A stretch of DNA of 64,000 nucleotides from Deroplatys truncata. Taxonomy: Eukaryota > Arthropoda > Insecta > Mantodea > Mantidae. The notes under the pieces are model-generated. The model saw nothing but the letters and a program-made list of their open reading frames with translations, ran no database searches and was not told the DNA's origin. A program made the translations under genes and the position numbers. The stretch lies in NCBI GenBank assembly GCA_030765065.1, contig CM060990.1, positions 214,745,290 to 214,809,289 on the forward strand. The letters run 5' to 3'. Below, piece by piece: positions 43,897 through 55,139 of the stretch (positions within the stretch are counted from its first letter, which is position 1; every line of letters begins with the position of its first letter).

Positions 43897-46800
43897 TTAA
43901 TTGCGTCGAATAAAACCACTGTCACGGATAAAACACAAAAGACTTGCTACAGTATACGCGTCGTCTGCCAAAATATCGACTAAACCAACAGGCAGAGTTA
44001 GATGACCGCGCAATTGTGCTAAAACCTGACACTCCGTTAAAATATGACACACTGTTAAGGGTACAGCACAGTGATCACACAGTGGTGCGGGATCACCACT
44101 AAGCAAGTGTCTATGACTAAAAATGCAATGTCCGATACGAAGGCGTGTTAAAATTACCTATTTCCGACGAGAAGCACGGGAAAAGGTAGCCCAGACTAAC
44201 GGAAAAGGTTTAACCTCCCGCAACTTGTTCCCCCGGAGGGCCGTCCACTCATCGCTCCAAAGCGAGAGGATGCGGCGACATAAAGCAATAAACAAATCTG
44301 ACGAGGGAACAACAGAGGTAAAACTTCTGGGTGATAAAATCGCCGATTTGGCAGCGGCGTCGGTAGACTCGTTCCCTGAGATGCCAACATGACCTGGAGT
44401 CCACATGAAGGAGACGCGGATGCCAGAGACACCAAACAAGAGGACAAGGTCATGTATGCGCTGTACGAGTGGGTGGTAATCGTACAGCGCGTTAATTCTC
44501 TGAAGGGCACTCAGGGAGTCTGCGCAAAGAACACAGTGCTGCAAATTACGCCGCTGGATATATAAAAGAGCCTGATAGATACCAAAAAGTTTGGCTGTAA
44601 AAATCGAACATTGCTCCGGCAAACGAAAGGTAAAACTGTGCTGATCAAAAAAAAAGGCACACCCTATTCCAACATCAGTCTTAGACCCATCAGTGTATAT
44701 AAAATGAAAGTTCCCGATTTTCGCCTGCAGTTCTAAAAAAGCTGAACTAACAATTGAAGAAGGGGTCTCAGTCTTCGGCATCGACGTTAGCCCAAGGTGA
44801 TAGTGGGCCTCAGCGCGCAGCCATGGAGGAAACAGCGTTTCACCCCTGGGAAGGGCCGGAATGCCGTAACGTCCAAATGCCGAAGGAGTTGTCGAAATCA
44901 AACCCCTGGAGGTAGTAATGCAGCGGAGCTAACTAAATATTGTCGATCAAGCGAATCCACGTAAAATAAATCGAAGGACGGGTGGTAAGGCATGCTTGAG
45001 AGCCGACAAGCATAGCTGCACAAAAGGATCTCACGCCGGAAGGACAGCGGAGACTCTGCAGCTTCTGCGTACAGACTGGGTACAGGGCTAGTTGGAAAGG
45101 CCCCTGCAGCAACCCTTATGCCACGATGATGAATGGCATTCAATCGACGTAACACAAATGGACGTGCCGATGAATAAACAATACACCCGTAATCAAGCTT
45201 GGGTCGGACCAAAGAGCGATAAAGGCGAAGAAGGACGGTCCGATCAGCTCCCCAGGATGTGCCACTTAAAACACGTAAAATATTAATAGAACGGTCACAC
45301 TTTGGTTTTAAAAAGGAAACGTGAGAAGTCCAGCTCTGCTTTCGATCAAAGATCAACCCGCAAAATTTCACCTCGTCTGCAAAAGGAAGGACCTCCTACC
45401 CAAGATGGAGAGAGGGCGAAGTGAAAGCCTTCCGGCACCAGAAATTAATACAGACGGATTTCTCGACGGAGAAATTAAAGCCGTTGGCGTTACTCCAGGC
45501 GTAGAGACTGTCGATACAGCTCTGGAGACGGCGTTCGAGTAGACAGGCCCGCCGTAAACTACAATAAATGGCAAAATCGTCAACAAAAAGGAACGATGAA
45601 ATGCCAGGTGGAATACAATCAAAAATGGGGTTGACAGCAATCGCAAAAAGTGTGACACCGAGTACAGAGCCCTGTGGTACTCCGTTTTCTTGAATAAAAC
45701 GACTAGATAAACCGAGCCCACACGTACAAGAAAGACGCGGTCCGTCATAAACTTCCGAAGAAATATGGGAAGACGACCGCGGAAATTCCATGAATGGAGT
45801 GTACGTAAAATGCCGCCCCTCGAACAAGTGTCATAAGCTTTCTCCAGGTCAAAAAACACAGCCACGTTTTGGCACCTCCTCAGAAATCCATTCATAATAT
45901 GCATCGACAGGGACACCAGATGGTCGACGGTAGAGCGATAGCGGCGAAATCCGCACTGAGAGTTCGCTAGAAGTTTCTGAGACTCAAGCCACCATGTCAA
46001 CCGCCTGTTGATCATGCGCTCCATCACTTTGCAAACGCAACTGGTGAGCGAGATAGGGCGGTAGCTGGAAGGTAGTTGGCGATCCTTCCCAGGCTTAAGT
46101 ATAGGGACAATGATGGCTTCGCGCCAAACGGAAGCAAAAAAGCCGTCTTGCCAAAAACGATTAACAGACCTGTAAGAGAAAGAGTTTACTGTCGGCTGAA
46201 AGGTTCTTTAACATCAGGACATGAATGCCGCCCGGGCGAGGAGCGGAGTGCCTAGAGCAATGAAGAGCGTGCTCCAGCTCCCTCATTGTGAAAAGTTCAT
46301 TATAACATTCATTATTAGCAGACCGAAAATTAAAGGTGTCGGAATCCAGCCGGTCTTTGATAGAGCGAAAGCCGGCGGAATAATGGTCTGAACTGGAAAC
46401 CGCCTCAAAGGCAGCACCCAGAGTGTTAGCGATGGCAGCCGGATCCACTATGCTGGCATTGGAAACCTGAAGGCCAGAAACAGTACAATGCGTCACTTTA
46501 CCTGAGAGACTACGAAGTTTATCCCAAACAACAGATGAAGGCGTAAAGCGATGAAAAGACTCGACAAAACGAGTCCACGACGCCTTCTTGCTATCCTGAA
46601 TAATGCGATGAACCCTGGGACGCGATTGTTTAAAAGTCACCAAATTGTCAAGTGTAGGGTGTCGCCGAAACACCCTAAGTGCTGTTCTACGGGCACGAAC
46701 GGAGTCCCGAATATCCTCGTTCCAATACAGAACAGGCGGTCGCCGAGGTTGAGGGGATGAACGGGGAATTGCTGGTTCGGCGCAGAGAAAATCGTAGACG

Positions 46801-47583
46801 TAAGGTGCTGCACTAGTTGGTTAATGTCGGCGAAGGGCTGATCGTAAAAATGCACGAGATTGGAATACAAGCTCCAGTCGGCTTTTGTGAATATCCAGGT
46901 AGGTACTCTGGAATGCTGTACGTGGTGTGACAGAAGAGAAACAATGCAGGGGTAATGGTCGCTGGAGTAGGTGTCAGCGAAGACGTTCCATTGCAGACGA
47001 CTAGCAAGCTGGAGTGAGCAAACGGCAAGGTCCAAATAAGAAATTGTACTGGAAGAATCAGAAAGATACGTAGGCTCACCTGTATTCAGAATAGAGAGAT
47101 TGAACTGGTAAAAATGTCGGAAAGAAGAGTTCCCCTCGCACAAGGCCTTGGCGAACCCCACAGGGTGTGATGGGCATTAAAATCTCCTAACAGAAGAAAT
47201 GGTGTTGGGAGAGCGGACAGAAGAGCTCGAATGTCCGCGTGAGAAAGGGGAGACGATGGAGGTGAATACACAGAGCAAACAGAAAAGAAAAAACCGGGTA
47301 ACTGTAGTCTAAGGGCAACAGCTTGCAAGTCGGACGTAAGAGTGAGACGTTAAAAATGATCGTCGTTACGCACTAACAACATGACACCTCCATGAGCAGG
47401 AGTACCCTCCTCCGGATCAAGGTCGTAGCGAACCGGAGTATATCCTCGCAGATCAAAAGGTTCTTGAGGGCGAAGCTTAGTCTCCTGCAAACACACGACC
47501 ATAGGCGAATGGGAACGCAATAAAAGTTGCAGTTCCGCCCTATGCGATCGTACACCACTTGCATTCCAGGTCAGGATAGCCAT
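43897..47583 (-). pseudogene. LINE copy B ORF2: endonuclease, RT, RNase H, multiply frameshifted
   Basis: It starts at the ATG at 47583 (MAILTWNASGVRSHRAELQL). Blocks in order are endonuclease (VCLQETKLRP; LLLGDFNAHHTLWGS; YSSDHYPC), RT fingers and palm (46027-46673), motif A FFDLEKAYDT, motif B GVPQGSVLGVTLFAIAVN, motif C FLFVDDFAIYC (45396-45827), thumb (44898-45371) and RNase H (44158-44901: FIYTDGSKTDVGIGCAFF, CADSLSAL, GHVGISGNESTDAAAKS). A C-terminal CDHCAVPLTVCHILTECQ zinc-finger-like end closes it at 43897. At least six frame changes. RNase H is most intact here. Confidence 0.87.
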
Positions 47584-47589
47584 TAAGAA

Positions 47590-48916
47590 AAGGGATAAAC
47601 TGTCTACTTAGAAGGGCGGCTTAAAATTACCTTTTGTTTAATCTTTGAGCTCGCGCTTTTGGTATGGTGTTGTTCAGACTCCATATCCTCCTCGAAGGGA
47701 GGCCCACGCGCTCAGAGACAGAAACCGATTCAAGCGCCGTGAATCGGTTCTGGGTGGCGATGCGTGAGGTGTGCCGCTGAGCGCGGCTTGTCCCAGGAGC
47801 TTCCTGGGACTGCGACCTCCGAGGAGGAGAAGGTGAACTTTTCTTACCGCGCGCACGCGGAGGGTCCTTCAGAAAATCTTCCCTACGAAGTTTCTGCTTT
47901 GGTTTCTTTTCAGCGGCTTGCGACTTCATTGAGTTGGGACCAGCTTTATAGGGCTTGGTAACTGTAGCTTTAATGGACGGCCGGATGGTAGTGGCGGTTA
48001 ATGCAGTCATGGTCCAGGTCAGTGTTTCGGCATCTACTCGTGGTACTGGCGAGGCAACAACAGAACTAATTGTACCAGATCGCAGGAGGGAAGGTTGGCG
48101 CGCATGGTAGCGCCTCCGGGCTTCAGCGAAGGAGTGTTTCTCCTTTAACCGGATCTCCTGGATCGCCTTCTCGTCTTAGTACTGCGGACAGTCGGCAAAT
48201 GACGCAGAATGAAACCCTTTGCAGTTAACGCAGACGGGGGCTGTGGAACAGGTACCTTCGTGTGACGGCTGGCTACATGAGGCACAGGTGGTAACGCCAC
48301 TCTTACAGGAGACTTGCGTATACCCAAAACGTTGGCATTTGAAACAATGCAGATGTCTAGGTATATAGGGCCTCACAGCAATACGCTCGTACCCTGCTGA
48401 AAGACTCGTGGGCAGATCGATGCCGTCGAAAGTGATAAACAGGGTATCAGTTGGTACCAAAATTCCGTCGCGTTTAACCTGCACTCGATGAACAGCAGTC
48501 ACCTTTTGATCAGAAAGATAGCCGACAAGTTCTTCGTCCGAAATACCATCGAGGCAATTGGTGGTAATGACGCCTCGACATGAATTCAAGGTGCGGTGCT
48601 TCTCAACACGGATGGGATAACCGTGGAAAAACGTAGCGCTCAACAAGGTCTTTGTTTGTTGATCGGACTTGCTGTGTGCTAATAATGACCCGTTTCGAAG
48701 GCGAGTGCAGGACTGAACCGCACCAGCAATAGCATCAATGCCTTTTTGAATGATGAAAGGGTTCACCTTCTCAAAACTTTGCCCTTCTTCGGTTCGTGAA
48801 ATGACCAAGTAACAACCAGTTGTCGGTGGTGTCACTTCTGTTGCATAAAGTTTTCGGTTTGTTTGTATTAATGGAAAAGGGTACTCCATAGTGAAATAAA
48901 TTCTCCACCATTGCAA
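47590..48916 (-). pseudogene. LINE copy B ORF1 (three CCHC zinc knuckles)
   Basis: It opens at 48916 (MQWWRIYFTMEYPF) and is uninterrupted to 48177. The C-terminal knuckle array reads CFKCQRFGYTQVSC, then CASCSQPSHEGTC and CVNCKGFHSASFADC. A single TAA follows (Y-stop-DEKAIQ), after which the basic tail continues in frame to a frameshift near 47690. This is the best preserved ORF1 of the three copies and shows the protein binds nucleic acid. Confidence 0.85.
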
Positions 48917-49535
48917 CCGTCTCCGTCCTCGGGCTCTGACTTCCCGGGCGTTATCCCGGCTTGGGTGAGTGGCCTATCTATACCAGACTCACCCCAGGGT
49001 CACACCTCCCAGAACATAGACAGAGGGACCCAATCGCCGTCACAAGTCTGCAGCTCATGCAATGCCCCCCGCGGGACTGCAGTTGAACAGCGGATACGAA
49101 CACAAACCCTACATGACGACCCCGTGTGGTGGGGATGACGCCATTACCCACTCACCCAGCTGCGCACGCAGTGCGCGGGTATCCGTCAGGCAGTGTCCAC
49201 GGAGGATTAACATAAAAGTTTAAAAGAAACTAAAAGTGTGTGGGCGTTTCGCACTCAAGGTAGGTCGGCGAAGAAGTAAAAGAGACGTGTAGATTAATTG
49301 GCGTGGGGTGAAATGTGCATAAACAGAAGAGAAGAAAGAAGCGATGGCGAGGGGCGACAGGGAATGAAGTGCACAGAACGCACGAGAGCCTACCTTGAGT
49401 CCCCCGGTCACGAGAACGAACCCACCTCGACCGGACGGGGATGAAAGGGTGAAAATGGCTATGAATGGCTCGGGTACCCCGGGTGCGCCTAACCCGTACT
49501 CACAAAAGGTGAGCCCCTGGGAGGGCGCGGTTGTG

Positions 49536-50535
49536 GAAATGCCACAACAGGCGCACTGCAAAGTGCCCACTTAAGCGCATGGAACGCGTCCTCTGTATCT
49601 TCTGTCCGCATGTAAGTTTGGTTTTCCTCCGTCAGATGAGTGAGGGGCTTCGCGATGTTGGAGAAACCTCTGACTAGCCGGCGATAGTAGCTCCATAAGC
49701 CCAGAGAACGCTGCAACTCTCATTTATCTTTCGGGCGAAGGCAATCTCTCGCAGCCGGAGCCTTCTGTGGGTCTGTGGCCATCCCAGTTTGTGAAACTAT
49801 CTGGTCCAAGTAGAGTGGGGATTTCTTCGCATTCAGTTTCAGGTTAGCTAATTGCAGTCTCTGTAATGCCGTGGCCAGATTCTCTAGATGATCTTTGAAA
49901 GTGCCTTCAAAGACGATGATGTCGTGCAAGTGCAGCAGGCAGGCGTCGTAAGTCAGTTCCCGCATCACGGATTCCATCAGGCGCTGGAAAGTGGATGGCG
50001 CGTTGCAGATGCCAAAGGGTATAACCATAAAGTGAGAAAGCCCTTGACCTGTAGAAAATGCAGCCTCTTCCTTGTTTCTGGAGTCCAGAGCCACTTGTCA
50101 ATATCCAAATTTTAGCTCCAAGGTCAAAATTAAAATTAGATGGACGCTCCTAAGCTGCTGTGATCGTTAGCGTCTGATTCTATATTGGGCGTGAAAGATC
50201 TATAATTTTGCCCAGAGGCCTCTTTATCAGGTTTGAGATTCTTTTACGTGCCATAAATAACGACACGGGACCACCGGCTTTACTTGCCTTCAGAAGGAAG
50301 CCATGCTAAAGATTCTTACGCCCGAAAAATTCCATCGCTCTCCCCCGGGTTTAAACCCACGATCTCGAGAACTAGAGGATAGCATGGTAACCACTACACC
50401 ACGGAGGATAACGTCCAGGGTCAGGAACCACTGGGTACCAGCTAGAGTGTTCAGCGTATCATCAATTCGGGGTAAGGGAAAAGTTCTTCCGGGTAACAGC
50501 ATTGAGCTTCCTATGGTCCACACAGAAACGTAGCT
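49536..50535 (-). pseudogene. Gypsy reverse transcriptase, split by a SINE
   Basis: Right of the SINE, 50414-50535 reads DDTLNTLAGTQWFLTLDV preceded by a damaged FCVDHRKLNAVTRKN block. Left of it, ALDSRNKEEAAFSTGQGL and FGICNAPSTFQRLMESVM (49720-50094) follow. The catalytic YLDD box reads HLHD (LHLHDIIVFEG), so the active site is lost. QRSLGLWSYYRRLVRGFSNI and LCSAPVVAFPQPR (49536-49716) lead into RNase H. Stops replace conserved positions (FGY-stop-QVALD; DK-stop-ELQ). Confidence 0.88.
50126..50413 (-). mobile_element. tRNA-derived SINE, copy 1 (in gypsy RT)
   Basis: 288 bp, minus orientation. The tRNA-like head (complement of ccgggtttaaaccca and caccacggagg) lies at the right and the tail at the left. 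An imperfect 9-bp duplication flanks it: TCCAAGGTC (50117-50125) and TCCAGGGTC (50414-50422). It is about as long as the copy at 56906-57201. Confidence 0.85.
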
Positions 50536-51290
50536 CTACTTCTTCATCAAGACCACAGGAGAGCACCAAGGACTGTCGGACACTTCAATAATCCCCCTAT
50601 ATCTAATATCCTCCAGCACGTCTCGTACGTCCGCTTGCTTATCCAGAGGTACACGTCTTGATGTTTGCTGGTTAGGCCGGGCGTCTCCGCTGTCGACGTG
50701 TGAAGTACTACGTCGTAATCGTCGTTCCCTCGGCTGAAGGCAGATTGGTATTACGTAAGGAATTGCCGAAACTTCTTCCGTTATGTTGTGGTCAGATGGT
50801 CGGTTGTCCTCTTCACCAGGTCCTCCAGCCGTGGCCTCAGATCTTGAGAAGTGTTGGCTCCTCGGATCCGTCGCACGGCAATACACTCGCAGCTGGCTCG
50901 CATTCCCCTAACTTCGCACCGGCCTGTATGTCTTGATTGGTGCCCGATGGATTCAGCAGTCTCACAGGCACTTTCTCCCGGAAAGGCAACAATACCCTGG
51001 CGACACATAATCCATATAATGCAGCCTTTCGGTCTAAAACCAGGTTCCTAGAGCGCTGATCTTCCAGACGTGTCTTCACCATCTCGCTTCTTGCGAGCAC
51101 AACCACATCTTCATCAAGATCACCCTGCAGATCCTCGGGTGTTCCGCATCGTCATCTCGTCTCGGCTGAGTTTCAAGTCCCTCCTGCAGATGTTTACTGT
51201 CGCCTCGGGATTCCTGTGGGTACTCAATTCCAGCATCACATCGTAAGCCACTACCGCAACGAACACCCACAGCCTTACACTGCTCTGGCC
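50536..51290 (-). pseudogene. Gypsy pol: protease-RT linker region
   Basis: Minus-strand fragments between protease and RT, in changing frames. SRRVPLDKQADVRDVLEDIR and GIIEVSDSPWCSPVVLMKK (50536-50640) are the conserved RT entry. Upstream, DEDVVVLARSEMVKTRLEDQ and PFREKVPVRLLNPSGTNQDI (50900-51110) fit the linker of arthropod gypsy elements. Several stops. Confidence 0.7.
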
Positions 51291-51299
51291 TAGGGTCAA

Positions 51300-51494
51300 C
51301 TACAGCAGGACCTCCTTATCCACAGGCAAGGTATCGCCCGATGCCGTCACTAGTTGGTAGGGCCGATTCGGTTTCCTCAACGGCAAGCCTTTCGCCACGT
51401 CAGGTCTGATTATGGTCACGGCTGCACCTGTGTCAAGTATTACCCAGCACAGCTTTCCTTGTATCCAGCCGTTCGCGACGAGGCTGTCATCCAT
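51300..51494 (-). pseudogene. Gypsy aspartic protease
   Basis: The open block reads MDDSLVANGWIQGKLCWVIL then DTGAAVTIIRPDVAKGLPLR, with the catalytic DTG followed by the usual hydrophobic strand. It cleaves the Gag-Pol polyprotein. The block is cut by frame changes on both sides. Confidence 0.85.
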
Positions 51495-51589
51495 TCTTGT
51501 GCTTAAGGCGCACGCGTCATTCTAGAGGGTGGTGAAAATGACCCCGGCGTGCCACTCGCCATGCCGGTGCTTATTTGTCTCCCACCTGC

Positions 51590-52601
51590 TCGTCGGCTTG
51601 GTGTGCACAGTCCTTTATTAGGTGTTCTGGCTGGCCACACCCAACACACACCACTTGAAAATCTTCTTCGATGTTCCTGCGTTGATCCACTTGTCCCACC
51701 GTATCGAATGCTTCTGGTCTTCGAGGTAGGCGCCGCTGCTACCTTGGCCACCTTCATCCTCATCGCGGTTGTTAGGACTCGTGGATAGTCTTGTAATCTT
51801 CGGGCATCAGAGGCTCTCGTATCTCGGCATTACGCATCACCTTCGGTAAAGGAGTAGGCTGCTTCTTGTGATACGTAACTGGGCGGCAGATTCACCAGAG
51901 CCTTATTCACTAGAAGTTCAATTGCCAGGGCGAACTCCTGGAGCATTTCCCCCGGATGCTGCAACTTTGATTTGAGTTGGTTACGATAGACTGAGGCCAA
52001 GCAATTGTTCCCGAACCGGTTTTCGAGGGCCTTCCAAATGTCTCCTATTACCGCCGACAATAGAATCGCTTTCAGAATTTCTGCTGCTCGTTCCTCGAGA
52101 CTGACTATTAGCTGTGTGGCTTCCTCATCGCTGACCATCGGTTGTGGGCACCGACAGCGGGAATTGTCGGCAGAAGACTTCAAAAGTTGACGTTCCGTCG
52201 TATTTGGCTGGCTTGATGCGCGCAGATGTTGTGTGGCGTCCAGACGTCCTCACCTTCAAGTTCTTAAGTCTTCCGCTAAGCATTTCATCCATCACGGTGT
52301 TCAGTTCCTTGACACTGCCGTTAACTCTTCCTTGCAGGACGCTAAGCCGTTTCCCGATGTCCTCCAGGGTGCCAATGCGTTGACCAAGGTCTTTCAGCTT
52401 TCCGTCGAGCTCCTCCATGCCTTTCTCCAAGCCGGTCAGTGGTTCGTCAATTTTGTTCCATTGTTCGGCCGTCATCTTAGACGTTTCTGTCTGCATCTTC
52501 TCCATTCCGGAATTCTCCTTCTCCTCAATCTTCGCCATTACTAAATTCACTGTCGTTAATACACTTCCCATCTTGTTCATTCCAGAATTTACGTTTTCCA
52601 T
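51590..52601 (-). pseudogene. Gypsy gag: coiled coil, capsid and zinc knuckle
   Basis: The N-terminal part (52125-52601) is a methionine-, lysine- and glutamate-rich probable coiled coil (MENVNSGMNKMGSVLTTVNL onward) leading into PAKYDGTSTFEVFCRQF. After a frame change the capsid core follows (51830-52183): QLIVSLEERAAEILKAILLS, IWKALENRFGNNCLASVY and NQLKSKLQHPGEMLQEFALA. Near 51600-51660 a single CCHC knuckle, CVGCGQPEHLIKDC, marks nucleocapsid. Frame breaks make it non-functional. Confidence 0.82.
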
Positions 52602-52719
52602 TTCACTCCCCTACTTCTTCCTTCCGGATTTCATTTTTGTCTCCAACTTTTCCATTCTTGATTTTATGACTTTCACTTCACTTAGTAGCTTTTTAAGTAG
52701 TTGCTCCATCGCGGCGTTT

Positions 52720-52739
52720 GTATCCCCATCCGGACACCA
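52720..52739 (-). other. Gypsy primer-binding site
   Basis: Directly after the 5' LTR the minus strand reads T then TGGTGTCCGGATGGGGATAC. The TGG start complements a tRNA CCA end. The tRNA identity was not determined. Confidence 0.65.
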
Positions 52740-52740
52740 A

Positions 52741-53082
52741 TGTTACAACTAGAACACGAATTACTGCGAAAACACACTTTATATATCACTAGGCATTCAA
52801 TGTAACACAAACGCTGTACTAAAGTCACTTTGGCACACAATCAGAATACAACACATCTGATCCGTCGAATCAAATCACAACTGAACTGCTGAACTACACA
52901 ACTCACAACGGACTGCGGACTCACAATTAAACTGCACTGTCTACATTTCACTTCGTCACTTCTAACAAAACTCAACTCAACTCAACTGAACTGCCGTCTG
53001 AGAATGAACAGCCCGCTTATCCGGCTGAAGTCCCCCACCCAAGTGCCGCCGGCCCACAGGTAGCTACGCACGCGCGGTCACA
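52741..53082 (-). repeat. 5' LTR of the gypsy element
   Basis: 342 bp from TGTGACCGCGCG (at 53082 on the minus strand) to TTCTAGTTGTAACA (52741). It contains a run of repeated CTCAA motifs on the plus strand near 52975. Confidence 0.75.
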
Positions 53083-54368
53083 GTATATTATAAATATATC
53101 ACTGCAGCAAGCCCTGTCGATTCATAAAAATTTTCGTATGGTATGGTTGTGTTAGCAATAATCAAACCCGATATTTTATTACAGACGTTGTAGAAACATG
53201 ATTTGCATTTATGTTGGTAGTGGTCACGATCGATTGCTTACAAACGATGATAGGCTAGCAATTTTGTATGTCGGTATCACTGCATGTCAAGCTTGTTTAC
53301 ATACGAGGGTTTCTCTTCATCACAAAACTTAAACCACTTCATCTTCAGCGTATCTTTCTAGTTCTGAGAACTGCTGCAGTAAATATTATATCATTTCAAC
53401 ACCTATAACTGGTAGATTTCTTTAAATATTCAGGAGCACACGCCAAACACATTAGCAAACCATGATACCAACTTACCAAGATGCTTTAGGTTTTAATCAA
53501 AAAGAAATTACTAACTTTACTAAGAAGTAAGCACGGAAAGCCTGAGTTTATTAGCTTTCCTAATTTATAGTAATCTTGCAAAGCAGTTCAGCTTCATAAG
53601 CACAAACTGCGATATTACATGTGCTATTTTTATAAGGAATTAGCATCTAGTTATCGTAACCACAATAATTATTGGAACTATCGTAATTACCATCACCATC
53701 GTAATTATCGCAACCACGCTCTGTAGAACCATTTGCTGTGTGGACACCATTGCGTGCCCAGAGTTATTACATAAAAGCATTGTTATATTTTATGCACTTA
53801 ACAACCCTCTAAACGACTTATTACCTTACGTACTGCTATTCAAATCTTCAAAATAAGTAGCAACGTTACGTTCTACAACATTATATTCCATTCAGCTTAA
53901 AAGGTAAAGCTACGGTCGAACGGAGGGCTCCCCGTAACCTAAGTAGAGCACCACAAGTAGGTCGTAACGACCCTTTTTGCTTCTAATGAGACCCCTGGGA
54001 GAGAAGGATGAGGGAAGAGTCCCGAAGGGTGACCACATCCGGATGACGGCGTGCGCAGGCTTGTACGGGGTCTCTAGCGTTTCCAGATCGAACGCATCCG
54101 ACGCTATCCGAGCCCATCCACAAGCCCCCAGACTCCCGGATGTCCCCTTTGGCGGGATCCACTGGGAGGTGTGTCCTAACTGACCAGTCCCGCAACGACA
54201 GCATGGTAGAAACCTTACAAAGCTCACATACACCGCTCAGCCGCAGCTCTCCGAACACCATCGCCTGGTTCTACAACCCTGAAGCAGATGACAATGAAGG
54301 AGATTATGGGTACAGGAAATGAGGGCAGGAAAGTCGTGGTAGAAAAGGAAATATCCCCTACCGACCGC
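53083..54368. other. Spacer with a GC-rich, unidentified repeat-like block (53885-54365)
   Basis: The first 800 bases are AT-rich with no gene. From 53885 the sequence becomes abruptly GC-rich and open in several frames on both strands for about 100 codons each, a sign of composition rather than coding. It ends at the start of a SINE. It may be part of an unnamed element. Confidence 0.4.
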
Positions 54369-54490
54369 GTCGTCCTCCGTGGTGTAGTGGTTATCACGCT
54401 AGCCTCTAGTTCCCGAGGTCGTGGGTTCAAACCCGGCGGAGGGCGATGTATGTTTTGAGGGCGTAAAAATCCTTAGCATTTCATTTTAAT
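54369..54490 (+). mobile_element. tRNA-derived SINE, copy 2 (3'-truncated)
   Basis: The head reads GTCGTCCTCCGTGGTGTAGT, with an A-box-like TGGTGTAGTGGTTAT and a B box GGGTTCAAACCC. The terminal arms nearly pair (GTCCTCCG with CGGAGGGC). It stops after the gggcgtaaaaatcc segment, whereas full copies continue for another 170 bases. Confidence 0.8.
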
Positions 54491-54512
54491 GTATAATGGA
54501 ATATACATAGTT

Positions 54513-54515
<3 letters not shown>

Positions 54516-54552
<37 letters not shown>
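54516..54552. repeat. (TA)n microsatellite
   Basis: An uninterrupted alternating TA tract of roughly 35 bases directly beyond the truncated SINE. Confidence 0.95.
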
Positions 54553-54554
<2 letters not shown>

Positions 54555-54734
54555 TGTTTTTCAATATATAGTAATTTGTACGGGAGTCTGGGAGTCTGAA
54601 CATTTATTAGTACGACAGCCTATGCAAATAATTTGTACTTTTTAATAATTCATTAGAAATGTACATAAGTTGTTACCTTATACCTCCCGCCACATATACA
54701 AACTGTAGAAATATATTTTAAGCTGAATGGATCG

Positions 54735-54850
54735 AGAGAGGTGGCGCCATGTTAACGTGTGCCACTCGCATTCGACAGGTCCCGGGTTTGATTCTCTGCG
54801 ACCGCCTACTCTGACCGATGGGTTTTTTGGGGTTACCCGAATCGGTAGGA
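54735..54850 (+). mobile_element. Second tRNA-like SINE family, copy 1 (partial)
   Basis: gtggcgccatgttaacgtgt is followed by a B-box-like GGGTTTGATTCTC, then gcgaccgcc and tctgaccgatgggttttt with a gtt(a/t)ccc segment. The related stretch at 56467-56600 shares ttctccgcgaccgcc and a tgacccatgggtttttagtggtttcccc segment. This is inferred to be a separate, older SINE. Confidence 0.5.
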
Positions 54851-54862
54851 AATTAAAGTGAG

Positions 54863-55139
54863 TTTTATTTATGGACGCTCTTTAACTGCTGTGGTCCTTA
54901 GCGTCCCATTCCATATTGGGCGTGAAAGACCGGTAATTTTGCTCAGAGGCCTTCATCAGTCTTATGTTCTTTTACGTGCCAAATCTACGACACGGGACCA
55001 CCGGCTTTACTTCCCTTCCGAAGAAAGCCTTGGTAAGGATTTTTACTCCCGAAAAAAATCCATCGCCCTCCGCCGGATTTGAACCCGCAACCTGGGAAAC
55101 TGGACGCTAGCATGGTATCCACTAACCACGGAGGACGAC
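54863..55139 (-). mobile_element. tRNA-derived SINE, copy 3
   Basis: 277 bp in minus orientation. The head is at the right (complement of ccacggaggacgac and ccggatttgaaccc), and the body shares cacgggaccaccggctttac, cttttacgtgcc and gggcgtgaaaga with the other copies. It ends at the left in a ttttatttatgg tail. Confidence 0.85.

Larger units (their letters stand above)
43513..49524 (-). mobile_element. I-type LINE with RNase H, copy B (6.0 kb, near full length)
   Basis: Flanked by an 11-bp duplication with one mismatch (GCCCGGTTGTG at 43502-43512, GCGCGGTTGTG at 49525-49535). It splits the gypsy RNase H region after PVVAFPQPR. The 3' tail is gatgatgatgagatg and the 5' end matches copies A and C. 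It is the longest copy, but its ORF2 has more frameshifts than copy C. Confidence 0.92.
37500..53082 (-). mobile_element. Gypsy LTR retrotransposon, heavily interrupted
   Basis: Read right to left: 5' LTR (52741-53082), primer site, gag, protease, RT, RNase H, connection region, integrase and the start of a 3' LTR at 37667. It contains insertions of a SINE (50126-50413), I-type LINE copy B (43513-49524) and a DD41D transposon (38158-42589) that itself contains LINE copy A. Without these the body is about 5 kb. Multiple stops and frameshifts exist outside the insertions. No env gene was seen. The left boundary and target duplication are not clear. Confidence 0.85.

Noticed and set aside
53910-54261. 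Protein-coding gene in the GC-rich block
   Set aside because: Overlapping open frames occur on both strands with no domain, start context or codon signal, which fits GC composition.
54369-54441. Functional tRNA gene
   Set aside because: A and B boxes and partial arm pairing are present, but the same head occurs in four copies fused to a common SINE body, and the acceptor arm has mismatches.
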